Of a stretch of 53,007 nucleotides of DNA, positions 38,793 through 47,835 are shown one piece after another (the stretch's first letter is position 1; the number at the start of each line of letters is the position of its first letter). This stretch comes from Sphingomonas bacterium (GTDB taxonomy: Bacteria; Pseudomonadota; Alphaproteobacteria; Sphingomonadales; Sphingomonadaceae). Both the position numbers and the translations under genes were made by a program. The notes below the pieces were generated by a model that saw nothing but the letters and a program-made list of their open reading frames with translations, searched no databases and was not told the origin of the DNA. The stretch spans positions 1 through 53,007 of the forward strand of contig NZ_JAQGLG010000180.1 in assembly GCF_028292965.1 (NCBI RefSeq), given 5' to 3'.

Positions 38793-39843
38793 GGCGCGCG
38801 ACGCGCCAAGTTTCGCGGAGCTGTTCGCGGGGCTTCCGATCGCCATCCTGGTGATTGATCCCGCAGGATGCGTCGCCAACGCCAATGGCGAGTGCGAACT
38901 GCTGCTCAATCTTTCGGAGCGTGCGATGCACGGGCATCCGTTGGCGAACGTGCTCACATCGCCGCCTGGAACGGGGGATGATCAGGGCCGCGCCATGTCG
39001 GCGTTCGATTTCGACATCGGCACCGAACGCACCGGGAAGCTCCGGGTGGACTATTACGAAACCGCCATCGCCGACCGTCCCGGCTGGCGCGTGATCGCTC
39101 TGCATCCGTCGGGTGGATCGCGCAGGGTCGGGCAATCGGCTGAGCGAAGCGGCACACGCGCGGCGATTGGGGCCGCGGCGATGCTCGCGCACGAGATTAA
39201 AAATCCGCTCTCGGGCATCCGCGGCGCGGCGCAATTGCTTGCCGGCGAGGGAGCAGGGGATGAGTTGACCTCGCTGATCACCACCGAAGTCGATCGAATC
39301 GCCGCGTTGATCGACCGAATGCAGGATTTCACCGATCAGCGCCCGCTTCGCCCCGCACCGGCCAATATCTATCCGTTGATCGACCATGCGCGCCGCGTCG
39401 CGCAGACCGGTTTCGCGCGCGATATCAGTATCGAGGAGAGCTTCGATCCCTCATTGCCGCCGGTGATGGTCGATGGCGACGCGTTGCTCCAGATTCTCAT
39501 CAATCTGTTGAAAAACGCCGCCGAAGCGCTCGATGACGTCAAGGCGCCGCGCATTCTGCTCAGCACCGCCTATCGGCACGGTCTGGCGGTCGATGCTGGC
39601 CCTGGCCAACCGCGGCGGCGCCTACCGATTGAGCTGTGCGTAATCGACAACGGGGCCGGCGCACCCGCCGACATCACCGACCATTTGTTCAACCCGTTCG
39701 TGTCGGGAAAGCCAGAGGGACAGGGACTTGGGCTGGCGCTGGTCGACAAGCTGGTCCGCGATATGGGGGGCGTCGTGCAATATGCGCGCGAAGGGGTTCC
39801 CGAGATGACCATATTCCGCATTTTGCTGGCGCGGGGCGAATGA
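38761..39843 (+). CDS. ntrB: nitrogen regulation sensor kinase NtrB
   Basis: NtrB is a soluble histidine kinase and phosphatase controlled by PII proteins. The 360 residues have a PAS domain (about 17-115; LPIAILVIDPAGCV), His144 in MLAHEIKNPLSGIRG, an N box NLLKNAAEAL and a G box GLGLALVDKLV. No membrane helix is present, as expected for NtrB. I start at the ATG at 38761, which overlaps dusB by 32 bases; ntrC follows with an ATGA overlap. Confidence 0.95.
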   Translation: MHPGDTAPPREARDAPSFAELFAGLPIAILVIDPAGCVANANGECELLLNLSERAMHGHPLANVLTSPPGTGDDQGRAMSAFDFDIGTERTGKLRVDYYETAIADRPGWRVIALHPSGGSRRVGQSAERSGTRAAIGAAAMLAHEIKNPLSGIRGAAQLLAGEGAGDELTSLITTEVDRIAALIDRMQDFTDQRPLRPAPANIYPLIDHARRVAQTGFARDISIEESFDPSLPPVMVDGDALLQILINLLKNAAEALDDVKAPRILLSTAYRHGLAVDAGPGQPRRRLPIELCVIDNGAGAPADITDHLFNPFVSGKPEGQGLGLALVDKLVRDMGGVVQYAREGVPEMTIFRILLARGE

Positions 39844-41270
39844 CCCGAGTGGGTAACATCCTCGTCCTCGATGACGATGCCGCGATCCGCACGGTCGTGG
39901 CGCACGCGCTGCGCCGCGCCGGACACCAAGTCACGACGACCGCGAGCCTCGCCGAATTCAACCGTGAACTTCGCGCGAACACGCCCGATGTAGTGGTCAG
40001 CGATGTCGTGCTGCCCGACGGCAACGGGCTCGACATGGTCGTCGGGCTGGCCGAGGCATATCCGCAGCTACCGGTGATCGTGCTGTCGGCGCAGAACACG
40101 CTGACCACCGCAGTGCGCGCGACCGAAGTGGGTGCGTACGACTACCTCCCCAAGCCGTTCGACCTGAATGACCTGACGCGCGCGATCGACGGCGCGCTGG
40201 CGCGACGGGGCGCCGGCGAGGCCGACCCGGTCGATGCCGACGACACCGACCTGCCGCTGATCGGGCGTTCGCCAGCGATGCAAGACGTCTATCGCGTCAT
40301 CGCGCGAGTGATTTCGAACGACCTGACCGTGCTGATATCTGGCGAGTCGGGGACCGGGAAGGAACTGGTCGCGCGCGCAATTCACGACCTGGGTCCGCGT
40401 CGAGATGCACCGTTCCTGGCAATCAACATGGCGGCGATCCCGCGCGAGCTGATCGAGGCCGAATTGTTCGGACACGAGCGCGGCGCGTTCACCGGTGCGC
40501 AGGCGCGTAGTGCGGGGCGCTTCGAGCAGGCGGCCGGCGGTACCCTGTTTCTCGATGAAATTGGCGACATGCCGATCGAGGCCCAAACGCGGCTGTTGCG
40601 TGTGCTGCAATCGGGCGAGTTCACCACCGTCGGCGGTGCACGGACAATCCAAGCCGATGTGCGTATCGTCGCCGCGACCAACCGCGACTTGAGCGCGCTA
40701 GTCCAGTCTGGCCAGTTCCGCGAAGACCTGTTCTATCGCCTCAACGTCGTTCCGGTGCTGCTGCCGGCGCTGCGCGAGCGGCGCCAGGACATCGCGTTGC
40801 TGGCCCGCCATTTCCTCGACCGCGCCGCCGAGCATGGCTTGCCGCGCAAACGCCTTGCCGAGGCAGCGATCGTGGCGCTGGAAGGGCACGATTGGCCGGG
40901 CAACGTCCGCGAACTCGAAAATATCATGCGTCGGCTGGCCGTGTTGAGCCGCGACGAGGTAATCGGAGCGGTCGAACTGGGTGTCATGCTTGGCGCGCCA
41001 CTCAGCGTCGCCGCGACCGCTGGCGTCAGCCTGGATGCTGCAGTGCGCGCGCGGATCGAACAGCTGGCGCGCGAAGATCCACGGGGCGTCGATGATGGCA
41101 CGCTCTATGAACGGATCATCGCCGAGGTCGAGCGCCCGCTGATCGAGGCGATGCTCGTGCGGCACGGTGGCAACCAGTTGCGCGCGGCACGAGCAATGGG
41201 GATCAACCGCAACACATTGCGCAAGCGGCTCGATACACTCGCGATAGACGTCGCAGGCGCGTCGGACTGA
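39840..41270 (+). CDS. ntrC: nitrogen regulator NtrC (sigma54 activator)
   Basis: The 476-residue protein has a receiver domain with Asp55 in VVVSDVVLPDG, a AAA+ domain with Walker A GESGTGKE and the sigma54-contacting loop GAFTGA, and a C-terminal Fis-type helix-turn-helix (NQLRAARAMGINRNTLRKRL). Phosphorylated NtrC activates nitrogen assimilation genes such as glnA and amtB from sigma54 promoters. It is coupled to ntrB by an ATGA overlap, and ntrY begins 69 bases downstream. Confidence 0.96.
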   Translation: MTRVGNILVLDDDAAIRTVVAHALRRAGHQVTTTASLAEFNRELRANTPDVVVSDVVLPDGNGLDMVVGLAEAYPQLPVIVLSAQNTLTTAVRATEVGAYDYLPKPFDLNDLTRAIDGALARRGAGEADPVDADDTDLPLIGRSPAMQDVYRVIARVISNDLTVLISGESGTGKELVARAIHDLGPRRDAPFLAINMAAIPRELIEAELFGHERGAFTGAQARSAGRFEQAAGGTLFLDEIGDMPIEAQTRLLRVLQSGEFTTVGGARTIQADVRIVAATNRDLSALVQSGQFREDLFYRLNVVPVLLPALRERRQDIALLARHFLDRAAEHGLPRKRLAEAAIVALEGHDWPGNVRELENIMRRLAVLSRDEVIGAVELGVMLGAPLSVAATAGVSLDAAVRARIEQLAREDPRGVDDGTLYERIIAEVERPLIEAMLVRHGGNQLRAARAMGINRNTLRKRLDTLAIDVAGASD

Positions 41271-41339
41271 GGCCGATTAGCGGCGGCTTGACCGCATTAT
41301 GTGTTTTCTTTGCCACGGAGCCGTTGTATTCCTGCAACG

Positions 41340-43565
41340 ATGAATGGTGAGGCGACCATTGCCGATGACCCGCGTATCCGGGACTCGCACCTAAGGATCA
41401 GCCCAGCGATCGAGTTTGGCTTGCTCGCGCTGGCCATCGCCGTTGCCGTCGCCACCTATTTCATTGTTCGCGGCGGGCAAGCGCCCCAACCGTTGCTGAC
41501 ACCGCCGCTTGTAGCGAGCCTGCTTATCGCAAATCTGGCCTGCTGCGGGAGCCTGATCGTCCTTTTCGGTCGCCGCATCGCCAAGCGGCGTGCCGCTCGG
41601 TCCGAAGCTGGGGGGCGAGCGCAACTTCACGTGCGGCTGGTTGCGATCTTCTCGATTCTGGCCAGCGTGCCGACCGTCCTGCTGGCCGTCACCGCGTCGG
41701 TGCTGTTCCAATATGGCGCCGAATTCTGGTCGACCGGCCGCGTCCGCGACGTGATCGATAACAGCAAAACGTTGGCGGAGGCGTCGTACGAAGAACTGAT
41801 CAGCTATGTCGACAGAGAGAACGTCGCCATGGCCAACGACGTACACAAGATGATCTTCGAGCTCAAATGGACGGTGGGCAGTCCCGATTTCCACAATACA
41901 TACGCGCAGGATGTGCTCGGTCGCAGCCTGTCCAACTCCCTGATCTTTTCGGTCGATGCTGATGGTAAAATTGTCTTCCGCGACCGTGTGCTCAATTCGG
42001 ACTCGTTCGAAGACAAGATACTACCTGAAGACATCAAAAAGATCGTCGCCGGTCTGCCGGTGCGCGGCACCAACAGCAAGCGCACGTATTCGCTGACGCC
42101 AATCGTCGGCACCGACATGTTGCTATATTCCACCCGCGAGGGAGGTGCAGCTGAATTGGCGCAGCGTCTGACGCTCGCGAACCGGACATTCGCCGATTAC
42201 AACAGCCTGCGTGCGCGATCCCGCGCGATCCAGCTTCAGTTCAACGCCGCATTGCTGGCGATATCGCTATTGATCATCGCGATCGCGGTGTGGATTGCGT
42301 TGGTCGTGGCCGACCGGTTGGTCCGCCCGGTCAACCAATTGGTCGGAGCGGCGCGGCGGGTTGCCGATGGCGACCTTACCGCGCGCGTACCTAATCCGCG
42401 CACTGACGACGAAGTGGGGACGCTCGCCAACGCGTTCAACACGATGACCGGCCGCCTGGAAGCTCAGACCAGTGCACTCGAACGCCGCCGTGCGTTGATC
42501 GAGGCCGTGATGTCTGGCGTTAGCGCGGGCGTCATTTCGGTCGCCGGCGACGGTGCGATCCGGCTGATCAATGCGCCGGCGGCGGAATTGCTTCGCATCG
42601 ATGCCGCCGAGGCGGTTGGCGCGTCGATGACAACGGTCGCCCCCGAACTGGCCGACGCGCTCGCGAGCGCCGCACGCGAGTCGATCGTGGAGCTTACCGC
42701 GGGTGGGGAAAAGCGGACGCTCGCGGTGCGAATTACCGCCGATAATGATGGCAGCGTGCTGACCTTCGACGACATTACCCAGCAATTGCTCGACCAGCGC
42801 CGCGCAGCATGGTCCGACGTTGCGCGCCGGATCGCGCACGAGATCAAAAATCCGCTGACGCCGATTCAATTGGCGGCCGAGCGGCTTCAGCGCCGCTATG
42901 GCAAGACGATCGAGGCTGGGGACACAATCTTCGGCCAACTGACCGACACGATTGTCCGACAGGTCGGCGACTTGCGCCGGATGGTCGACGAATTCTCATC
43001 GTTCGCGCGAATGCCCAAACCGGTCTTTCACGACGAGTCACTGATCGATCTTGCGCGACAGTCGCTGTTCCTGCACGAGGTCGCGCATCCGGCGATCCGT
43101 TTCTCGCTCGACGCGCCGGATGCCGTGCCGCTCGTGTGCGACCGCCGCCAGATCGGGCAGGCGTTGACCAACATCGTCAAGAACGCGGTCGAGGCGATCG
43201 AGGCGCGCGGCGAAGGTCTGGCCGGTGAGGTCATCGTGACACTCAAGCCAGGTGACCGCCAGACGCTCGTGGAAATTGCCGACGACGGTATCGGCCTGCC
43301 GCTCGAGCGCGACCGGATCGTCGAGCCGTACATGACTACGCGCGCGCGCGGGACCGGGCTCGGCCTGGCGATCGTCAAGAAGATTATCGAAGAACATTGC
43401 GGGACGATCGCCTTCGCCGACCGGCCGGGCGGGGGAACGGTGGTTTCGATCGTCTTCGACACCGCGGCGCTTGATGCGTTGCTCGATGAAAGCCGCGATT
43501 CCGCGGACACAAGTCAGGGCGAGGCTGCTCTTGCCATGCTTACCAGAACCGGACCGAAATCATGA
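41340..43565 (+). CDS. ntrY: membrane sensor kinase NtrY
   Basis: The 741-residue protein has four membrane helices: three within residues about 23-125 and a fourth near 305-325 after a periplasmic region of about 160 residues. HAMP (RLVRPVNQLVGAARR), PAS (about 375-480) and HisKA with its histidine in RIAHEIKNPLTPIQL follow, then HATPase (IADDGIGLP, GTGLGLAIVKK). I chose the ATG at 41340; an earlier ATG at 41301 is possible. NtrY/NtrX affect nitrogen metabolism, redox and envelope responses in alphaproteobacteria. It is coupled to ntrX by an ATGA overlap. Confidence 0.95.
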   Translation: MNGEATIADDPRIRDSHLRISPAIEFGLLALAIAVAVATYFIVRGGQAPQPLLTPPLVASLLIANLACCGSLIVLFGRRIAKRRAARSEAGGRAQLHVRLVAIFSILASVPTVLLAVTASVLFQYGAEFWSTGRVRDVIDNSKTLAEASYEELISYVDRENVAMANDVHKMIFELKWTVGSPDFHNTYAQDVLGRSLSNSLIFSVDADGKIVFRDRVLNSDSFEDKILPEDIKKIVAGLPVRGTNSKRTYSLTPIVGTDMLLYSTREGGAAELAQRLTLANRTFADYNSLRARSRAIQLQFNAALLAISLLIIAIAVWIALVVADRLVRPVNQLVGAARRVADGDLTARVPNPRTDDEVGTLANAFNTMTGRLEAQTSALERRRALIEAVMSGVSAGVISVAGDGAIRLINAPAAELLRIDAAEAVGASMTTVAPELADALASAARESIVELTAGGEKRTLAVRITADNDGSVLTFDDITQQLLDQRRAAWSDVARRIAHEIKNPLTPIQLAAERLQRRYGKTIEAGDTIFGQLTDTIVRQVGDLRRMVDEFSSFARMPKPVFHDESLIDLARQSLFLHEVAHPAIRFSLDAPDAVPLVCDRRQIGQALTNIVKNAVEAIEARGEGLAGEVIVTLKPGDRQTLVEIADDGIGLPLERDRIVEPYMTTRARGTGLGLAIVKKIIEEHCGTIAFADRPGGGTVVSIVFDTAALDALLDESRDSADTSQGEAALAMLTRTGPKS

Positions 43566-44932
43566 GCCTCGACATCCTCGTCGTCGATGACGAACGGGAC
43601 ATCCGCGAACTCGTCGCCGGCGTGCTCCAGGACGAAGGGTACGACACCCGTGCTGCTGCCGACAGCGACGCGGCGCTCGATGCAATATCGGCCCGGCGCC
43701 CCAGCCTGGTGCTGCTGGACGTCTGGCTTCAGGGGTCGCGGCTCGACGGCCTCGATCTGCTCGACGAGATCAAGCGACGCGATCCATCGATCCCCGTGCT
43801 GGTCATTTCGGGTCACGGCAACATCGACACTGCAGTTGCGGCGATCCGGCGCGGCGCGGTCGATTTTATCGAAAAACCGTTCAACGCCGACCGGCTGTTA
43901 CTGATGGTGGCGCGGGCAACAGAAACCGAACGGTTGCGGCAGGAGGTCAAGTCGCTGCGCGCCTCGATCGGCCGCGACACCGACCTGACGGGCAATTCGG
44001 GCGCGATAAACGGCGTTCGCGCAACGTTGAAACGCGTGGCGGGTACCGGCAGCCGAGTGCTGGTGATGGGTGCGGCCGGCGTAGGCAAGGAAGTCGCCGC
44101 GCGCTTGCTGCACAACTGGAGCACACGTGCGCAGGGGCCGTTCATCATTGTCAGCGCCGCCCGCATGACTCCCGAGCGTGTCGAAGAGGAGTTGTTCGGC
44201 ATCGAGGAGGGCGGCGACCTGGTCCGCCCCGGCCTGCTCGAACAGGCGCATGGCGGCACGTTATTCCTCGACGAAATCGCCGACATGCCGATCGCGACGC
44301 AGGGCCGGATTCTGCGCGTGCTGACCGACCAGAGTTTCACCCGTGTCGGCGGCCAGCGCACGGTCAAGGTCGATGTCCGCGTCGTCTCGGCGACCGCGCG
44401 TAACCTCACCGACGAAATCGCCGAGGGACGTTTCCGCGAGGATCTTTATTACCGGCTCAACGTCGTTCCCGTGGCGATTCCGTCGCTGACTGAGCGGCGC
44501 GAAGACATTCCTGCGCTGGTCGAGCATTTCGTCGCGCATTACGCCAACGAACGCCGCGTGCCGACGCCCGAAGTCGCCGACGACGCCATGGTGGCGCTGC
44601 AAAGCTATGAATGGCCGGGCAACGTCCGCCAGCTCCGCAACGTGGTCGAGCGCACGATCATTCTCGCGCCCGGCGACCGCATCGGCCGGATCGACGTCGA
44701 TCTGCTCCCCGCCGAGGTGCTCGGCGGCAATGGCGACGGGGCGGGAGCCTCGGCGATGATGGGAGCGCCGCTGCGTGAGGCGCGCGAGACATTCGAGCGC
44801 GAATATCTTCGCGTCCAGATCCGGCGTTTCTCGGGCAATATCTCACGCACCGCGACCTTTATCGGGATGGAGCGGTCGGCGTTGCACCGGAAACTCAAGC
44901 TGCTCGGGATTACCGACAGCCGCGAAGATTAG
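43562..44932 (+). CDS. ntrX: response regulator NtrX, AAA+ without the GAFTGA loop
   Basis: The 456-residue protein has a receiver with Asp53 in VLLDVWLQG, a AAA+ domain with Walker A GAAGVGKE, Walker B GGTLFLDEIADMP and a Fis-type helix-turn-helix at the C terminus (ISRTATFIGMERSALHRKL). Where sigma54 activators have FGHExGAFTGA, this protein reads FGIEEGGDLVRPGLLEQ, so the sigma54-contacting loop is missing. Such NtrX proteins are thought to act on sigma70 promoters. It is the last gene of the dusB-ntr cluster; hfq follows after 125 bases. Confidence 0.95.
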   Translation: MSLDILVVDDERDIRELVAGVLQDEGYDTRAAADSDAALDAISARRPSLVLLDVWLQGSRLDGLDLLDEIKRRDPSIPVLVISGHGNIDTAVAAIRRGAVDFIEKPFNADRLLLMVARATETERLRQEVKSLRASIGRDTDLTGNSGAINGVRATLKRVAGTGSRVLVMGAAGVGKEVAARLLHNWSTRAQGPFIIVSAARMTPERVEEELFGIEEGGDLVRPGLLEQAHGGTLFLDEIADMPIATQGRILRVLTDQSFTRVGGQRTVKVDVRVVSATARNLTDEIAEGRFREDLYYRLNVVPVAIPSLTERREDIPALVEHFVAHYANERRVPTPEVADDAMVALQSYEWPGNVRQLRNVVERTIILAPGDRIGRIDVDLLPAEVLGGNGDGAGASAMMGAPLREARETFEREYLRVQIRRFSGNISRTATFIGMERSALHRKLKLLGITDSRED

Positions 44933-45004
44933 GTCCGCGCTGGACGTAAGGCGCCGCCCACCATACATTGCCGATGCGCGAGCCGGACGGGTGAGCGCTT
45001 CAGA

Positions 45005-45039
45005 CGCCGGAAAACGGCGCCTAGCGGGGTACATCCCGC
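45005..45039 (+). promoter_or_regulatory. two hairpins in the hfq leader
   Basis: CGCCG-GAAAA-CGGCG (45005-45019) and GCGGG-GTACAT-CCCGC (45024-45039) are followed by AAAACC, then the AAGGA ribosome-binding site (45047-45051) and the ATG at 45058. Hairpins plus an A-rich stretch next to the start could serve Hfq autoregulation as known in E. coli; this is inference. Confidence 0.35.
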
Positions 45040-45057
45040 CAAAACCAAGGACCGATA

Positions 45058-45549
45058 ATGGCCGACAAGCAAACCTCGCTCCAGGATCTGTTCCTCAACG
45101 CGCTACGCAAGGCGAAAACACCGGTGACGATGTTCCTCGTCAAAGGCGTCAAGCTTCAGGGTATCGTGACGTGGTTCGACAATTTCAGCGTGCTGCTGCG
45201 CCGCGACGGCCAGTCGCAGCTAATTTATAAGCACGCGATCTCGACGATCATGCCGTCCAACCCGATCGACGTCGCCGCAATAGTCGACGCGGTGGGGGAG
45301 GCGCAGAAGAAGCAGCCGCTGCTCCAGGAAATCTTCCTCAATGCCGTGCGCAAGTCTGAAGACAGCGTGACGATGTTTCTGGTCAACGGCGTCATGCTGC
45401 AGGGACACATTGCGTCGTTCGATCTGTTCTGCATGCTGCTTGAACGCGAAGGGATGGCGCAGTTGGTCTACAAGCACGCGGTATCGACCATTCAACCGGC
45501 GCGGCCGTTGAATTTATCAGAAGATTCAACGGAATCCACCGAGGATTGA
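45058..45549 (+). CDS. hfq: tandem Hfq: two Sm domains in one chain
   Basis: Hfq is the RNA chaperone that pairs small RNAs with mRNAs. Normal Hfq is 70-110 residues with one Sm domain; this 163-residue chain has two. Domain 1 (about 7-69) has [17 protein letters not shown] and IYKHAIST; domain 2 (about 88-150) has [17 protein letters not shown] and VYKHAVST. Proximal-face residues (Gln9/Gln90, Phe43/Phe124, Lys58-His59/Lys139-His140) are kept in both. E. coli Lys31 is Lys32 in domain 1 but Met113 in domain 2; the rim reads RKAK then RKSE. A ring would need three chains. I recall fused Hfq being noted in Novosphingobium. hflX overlaps its stop. Confidence 0.96.
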   Translation: MADKQTSLQDLFLNALRKAKTPVTMFLVKGVKLQGIVTWFDNFSVLLRRDGQSQLIYKHAISTIMPSNPIDVAAIVDAVGEAQKKQPLLQEIFLNAVRKSEDSVTMFLVNGVMLQGHIASFDLFCMLLEREGMAQLVYKHAVSTIQPARPLNLSEDSTESTED

Positions 45550-46835
45550 GCACCGGTTTCGAACGTGACCGCGACGACTTCGCCCGCGGGGCGAGGGCGA
45601 TCGTCGTACTGCCCGACCAAGGCAAGGCGAGCCGCGATGCCGAGGCTCGGCTGGCGGAGACGGGTGGCCTGGCGCTGGCGATCGGGGTCGAGGTGGTCGA
45701 CAAGATCGCTTTCCGCGTCCGCGCACCCAAACCGGCGACGCTGATCGGGTCGGGGCAGGTCGAGCAACTCGCCGCGCAGGTGCGGATGGAGGAGGCGGGG
45801 CTGGTCGTGTTCGACGCCAGCTTGACGCCGGTGCAGCAACGCAACCTCGAAACCGCGCTCGAAGCCAAGGTTATCGACCGTACCGGGCTGATCCTCGAAA
45901 TCTTCGGCGAGCGCGCTGCGACCGCCGAGGGACGATTGCAGGTCGAACTCGCGCATCTCGATTACCAGGCGGGTCGATTGGTCCGGAGTTGGACTCACCT
46001 TGAACGTCAGCGCGGTGGGTTCGGCTTCCTAGGTGGTCCAGGGGAAACGCAGATCGAAGCTGATCGCCGCTTGATCCGCGACCGCATGGCGCGGTTGAAG
46101 AAGGAGCTCGATCAGGTCAGCCGCACCCGCGGCCTCCACCGCGACCGGCGCCAGCGCGCGCCGTGGCCGATCATCGCCCTCGTTGGCTATACCAACGCCG
46201 GAAAATCGACGCTTTTCAATCGCCTGACCGGGGCTGACGTCATGGCGGAAGACTTGCTGTTCGCGACGCTAGACCCGACGCTGCGGCAGATTTCGCTGCC
46301 GGGGATCGACAAGGCGATCGTGTCCGACACGGTCGGCTTCGTTTCCGAACTGCCGACGCAATTGGTCGCAGCGTTCAAGGCTACGCTAGAGGAAGTGGTG
46401 ACGGCCGACTTGCTGATCCACGTTCGCGATATCGCGCATCCCGACAGCGAGGCACAGCGCGCCGATGTCGAGAAGGTGCTGCGCGAGATTGGCGTGGCCG
46501 ATGCGACGCCGCGGTTCGAGGCGTGGAACAAGGTCGACCTGCTCCACGGCGATGACCGTATCGATGCGCTCAACGAGGCCGGGCACCGCGACGATGTCGT
46601 CGCGATCTCGGCGATGACCGGGGAAGGGGTCGATGACCTGATCGCCGAGGTTGCCGCCAAACTGACTGCCGCACATCGACGTTACTCGATCACGCTCGAT
46701 GCGGCGGACGGGGCGGGGGCGGCGTGGCTCCACCAGCATGGCGACGTTCTGAGGCAGGTGGTCGAAGGGGACAGCGCAATCTACGACGTGCGGATGGCGC
46801 CGCGCGACTATGAGCGGTTTGAAACCCGCCCTTAG
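45546..46835 (+). CDS. hflX: GTPase HflX
   Basis: HflX binds and splits stalled ribosomes under stress. The 429-residue protein has the HflX N-terminal domain with [19 protein letters not shown], a G domain with GYTNAGKST (G1), DTVGFV (G3) and NKVD (G4), and a short C-terminal domain. I use the TTG at 45546, whose last two bases start the hfq stop codon (TTGA), so translation is coupled. The hfq-hflX order is conserved across proteobacteria. Its stop codon overlaps the mazG stop codon on the other strand. Confidence 0.95.
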   Translation: MSTGFERDRDDFARGARAIVVLPDQGKASRDAEARLAETGGLALAIGVEVVDKIAFRVRAPKPATLIGSGQVEQLAAQVRMEEAGLVVFDASLTPVQQRNLETALEAKVIDRTGLILEIFGERAATAEGRLQVELAHLDYQAGRLVRSWTHLERQRGGFGFLGGPGETQIEADRRLIRDRMARLKKELDQVSRTRGLHRDRRQRAPWPIIALVGYTNAGKSTLFNRLTGADVMAEDLLFATLDPTLRQISLPGIDKAIVSDTVGFVSELPTQLVAAFKATLEEVVTADLLIHVRDIAHPDSEAQRADVEKVLREIGVADATPRFEAWNKVDLLHGDDRIDALNEAGHRDDVVAISAMTGEGVDDLIAEVAAKLTAAHRRYSITLDAADGAGAAWLHQHGDVLRQVVEGDSAIYDVRMAPRDYERFETRP

Positions 46836-47605
46836 ATTCCTCTCTTAACGCGCTGCCAGAGCGCTTCCTGCTCATCGAGGCTGCGCGACGCGAAGCCGGT
46901 ATCCGCCGCTTCCATCGCCTTGAACCGCCGTTCGAACTTCGCACTTGCCGAGCGTAAAGCCGCTTCAGCGTCGATCCCCAATTTACGCGCCCAGTTTACC
47001 GTCGCAAACAACAGGTCGCCAATCTCTTCTTCGCGCTCGGCGTCGGTCGTGGCTGTCTCGACCTCAGCAAGTTCCTCGTCGATCTTGACGCGTGCTCCGC
47101 TCGGATCGGGCCAGTCGAACCCGGTGCGCGCGGCGCGCTTCTGGAGTTTTTCGGCACGGAGCAATGCCGGAAGGCCAATCGCCACACCGTCGAGCGCACT
47201 CTCGGCACCCTTGGCGCCACGTTCTTCGGCCTTGATCTGTTCCCACAGATAGTGGCCACCCTCGGCCGCATCGCCGAAGATATGCGGGTGACGACGCTCC
47301 ATCTTGTCGCAGATCGATGCGACCACGTCGTTGAGCGCAAAGTCACCGCCTTCCTCCGCCATGCGGGCATGGAACACGACCTGAAGCAGTAAGTCGCCGA
47401 GCTCGTCCTTGAGATCGGCCATGTCGCCACGCTGACACGCGTCGGCGACCTCATAGGCTTCCTCGATCGTGTACGGCGCGATCGTCGCGAAAGTCTGCAC
47501 CGTATCCCATTCGCAACCACGCTCGGGATCGCGCAACCGCGCCATGATCGCGACGAGGCGCTCGATGTCGATTCCAGGCCGCGGAATTTGGGGAGGACGG
47601 TTCAT
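46832..47605 (-). CDS. mazG: nucleoside triphosphate pyrophosphohydrolase MazG
   Basis: MazG hydrolyses canonical and damaged NTPs to NMP and pyrophosphate. The 257 residues hold two MazG domains. The first has the metal motif EEAYEVADACQRGDMADLKDELGD and the second has EELAEVETAT...REEEIGDLLFATVNW, together the EExxE-ExxD pattern expected for divalent metal binding. It is convergent with hflX; the two stop codons share bases 46833-46834. It sits apart from the downstream minus-strand genes. Confidence 0.96.
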   Translation of the reverse strand: MNRPPQIPRPGIDIERLVAIMARLRDPERGCEWDTVQTFATIAPYTIEEAYEVADACQRGDMADLKDELGDLLLQVVFHARMAEEGGDFALNDVVASICDKMERRHPHIFGDAAEGGHYLWEQIKAEERGAKGAESALDGVAIGLPALLRAEKLQKRAARTGFDWPDPSGARVKIDEELAEVETATTDAEREEEIGDLLFATVNWARKLGIDAEAALRSASAKFERRFKAMEAADTGFASRSLDEQEALWQRVKRGI

Positions 47606-47693
47606 ACGCTCGCCTTATAACAACCTCGCTACCCCGCAGGCCATGTGTATAACGCGGCACTGGCGAGTTCGACGTTCAAGCGGAGATCGACAG

Positions 47694-47810
47694 ATGAAGG
47701 CGCTCCTTCTGGTGACGATGCTGGGTGCGACCGCGCTTGCCGCTCCGCAAAAGACGGTGCGCCCAAAAACATCGATTGCAATGAACGACAGCTCCAAATC
47801 CCATTCCTAG
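47694..47810 (+). CDS. possible tiny exported peptide
   Basis: An ORF of 38 codons encodes KALLLVTMLGATALAAP, which reads as a signal peptide, followed by about 21 polar residues (QKTVRPKTSIAMNDSSKS). GGAG lies about eight bases before the ATG and TATAAC at 47648-47653 could be a -10 box. Its 3' end and the 25 bases after it are unusually AT-rich for this genome. It may be a real small protein, or the remnant of a longer secreted-protein gene. Low confidence. Confidence 0.4.
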   Translation: MKALLLVTMLGATALAAPQKTVRPKTSIAMNDSSKSHS

Positions 47811-47835
47811 ATTGATAATATACATTATGTAAAGT

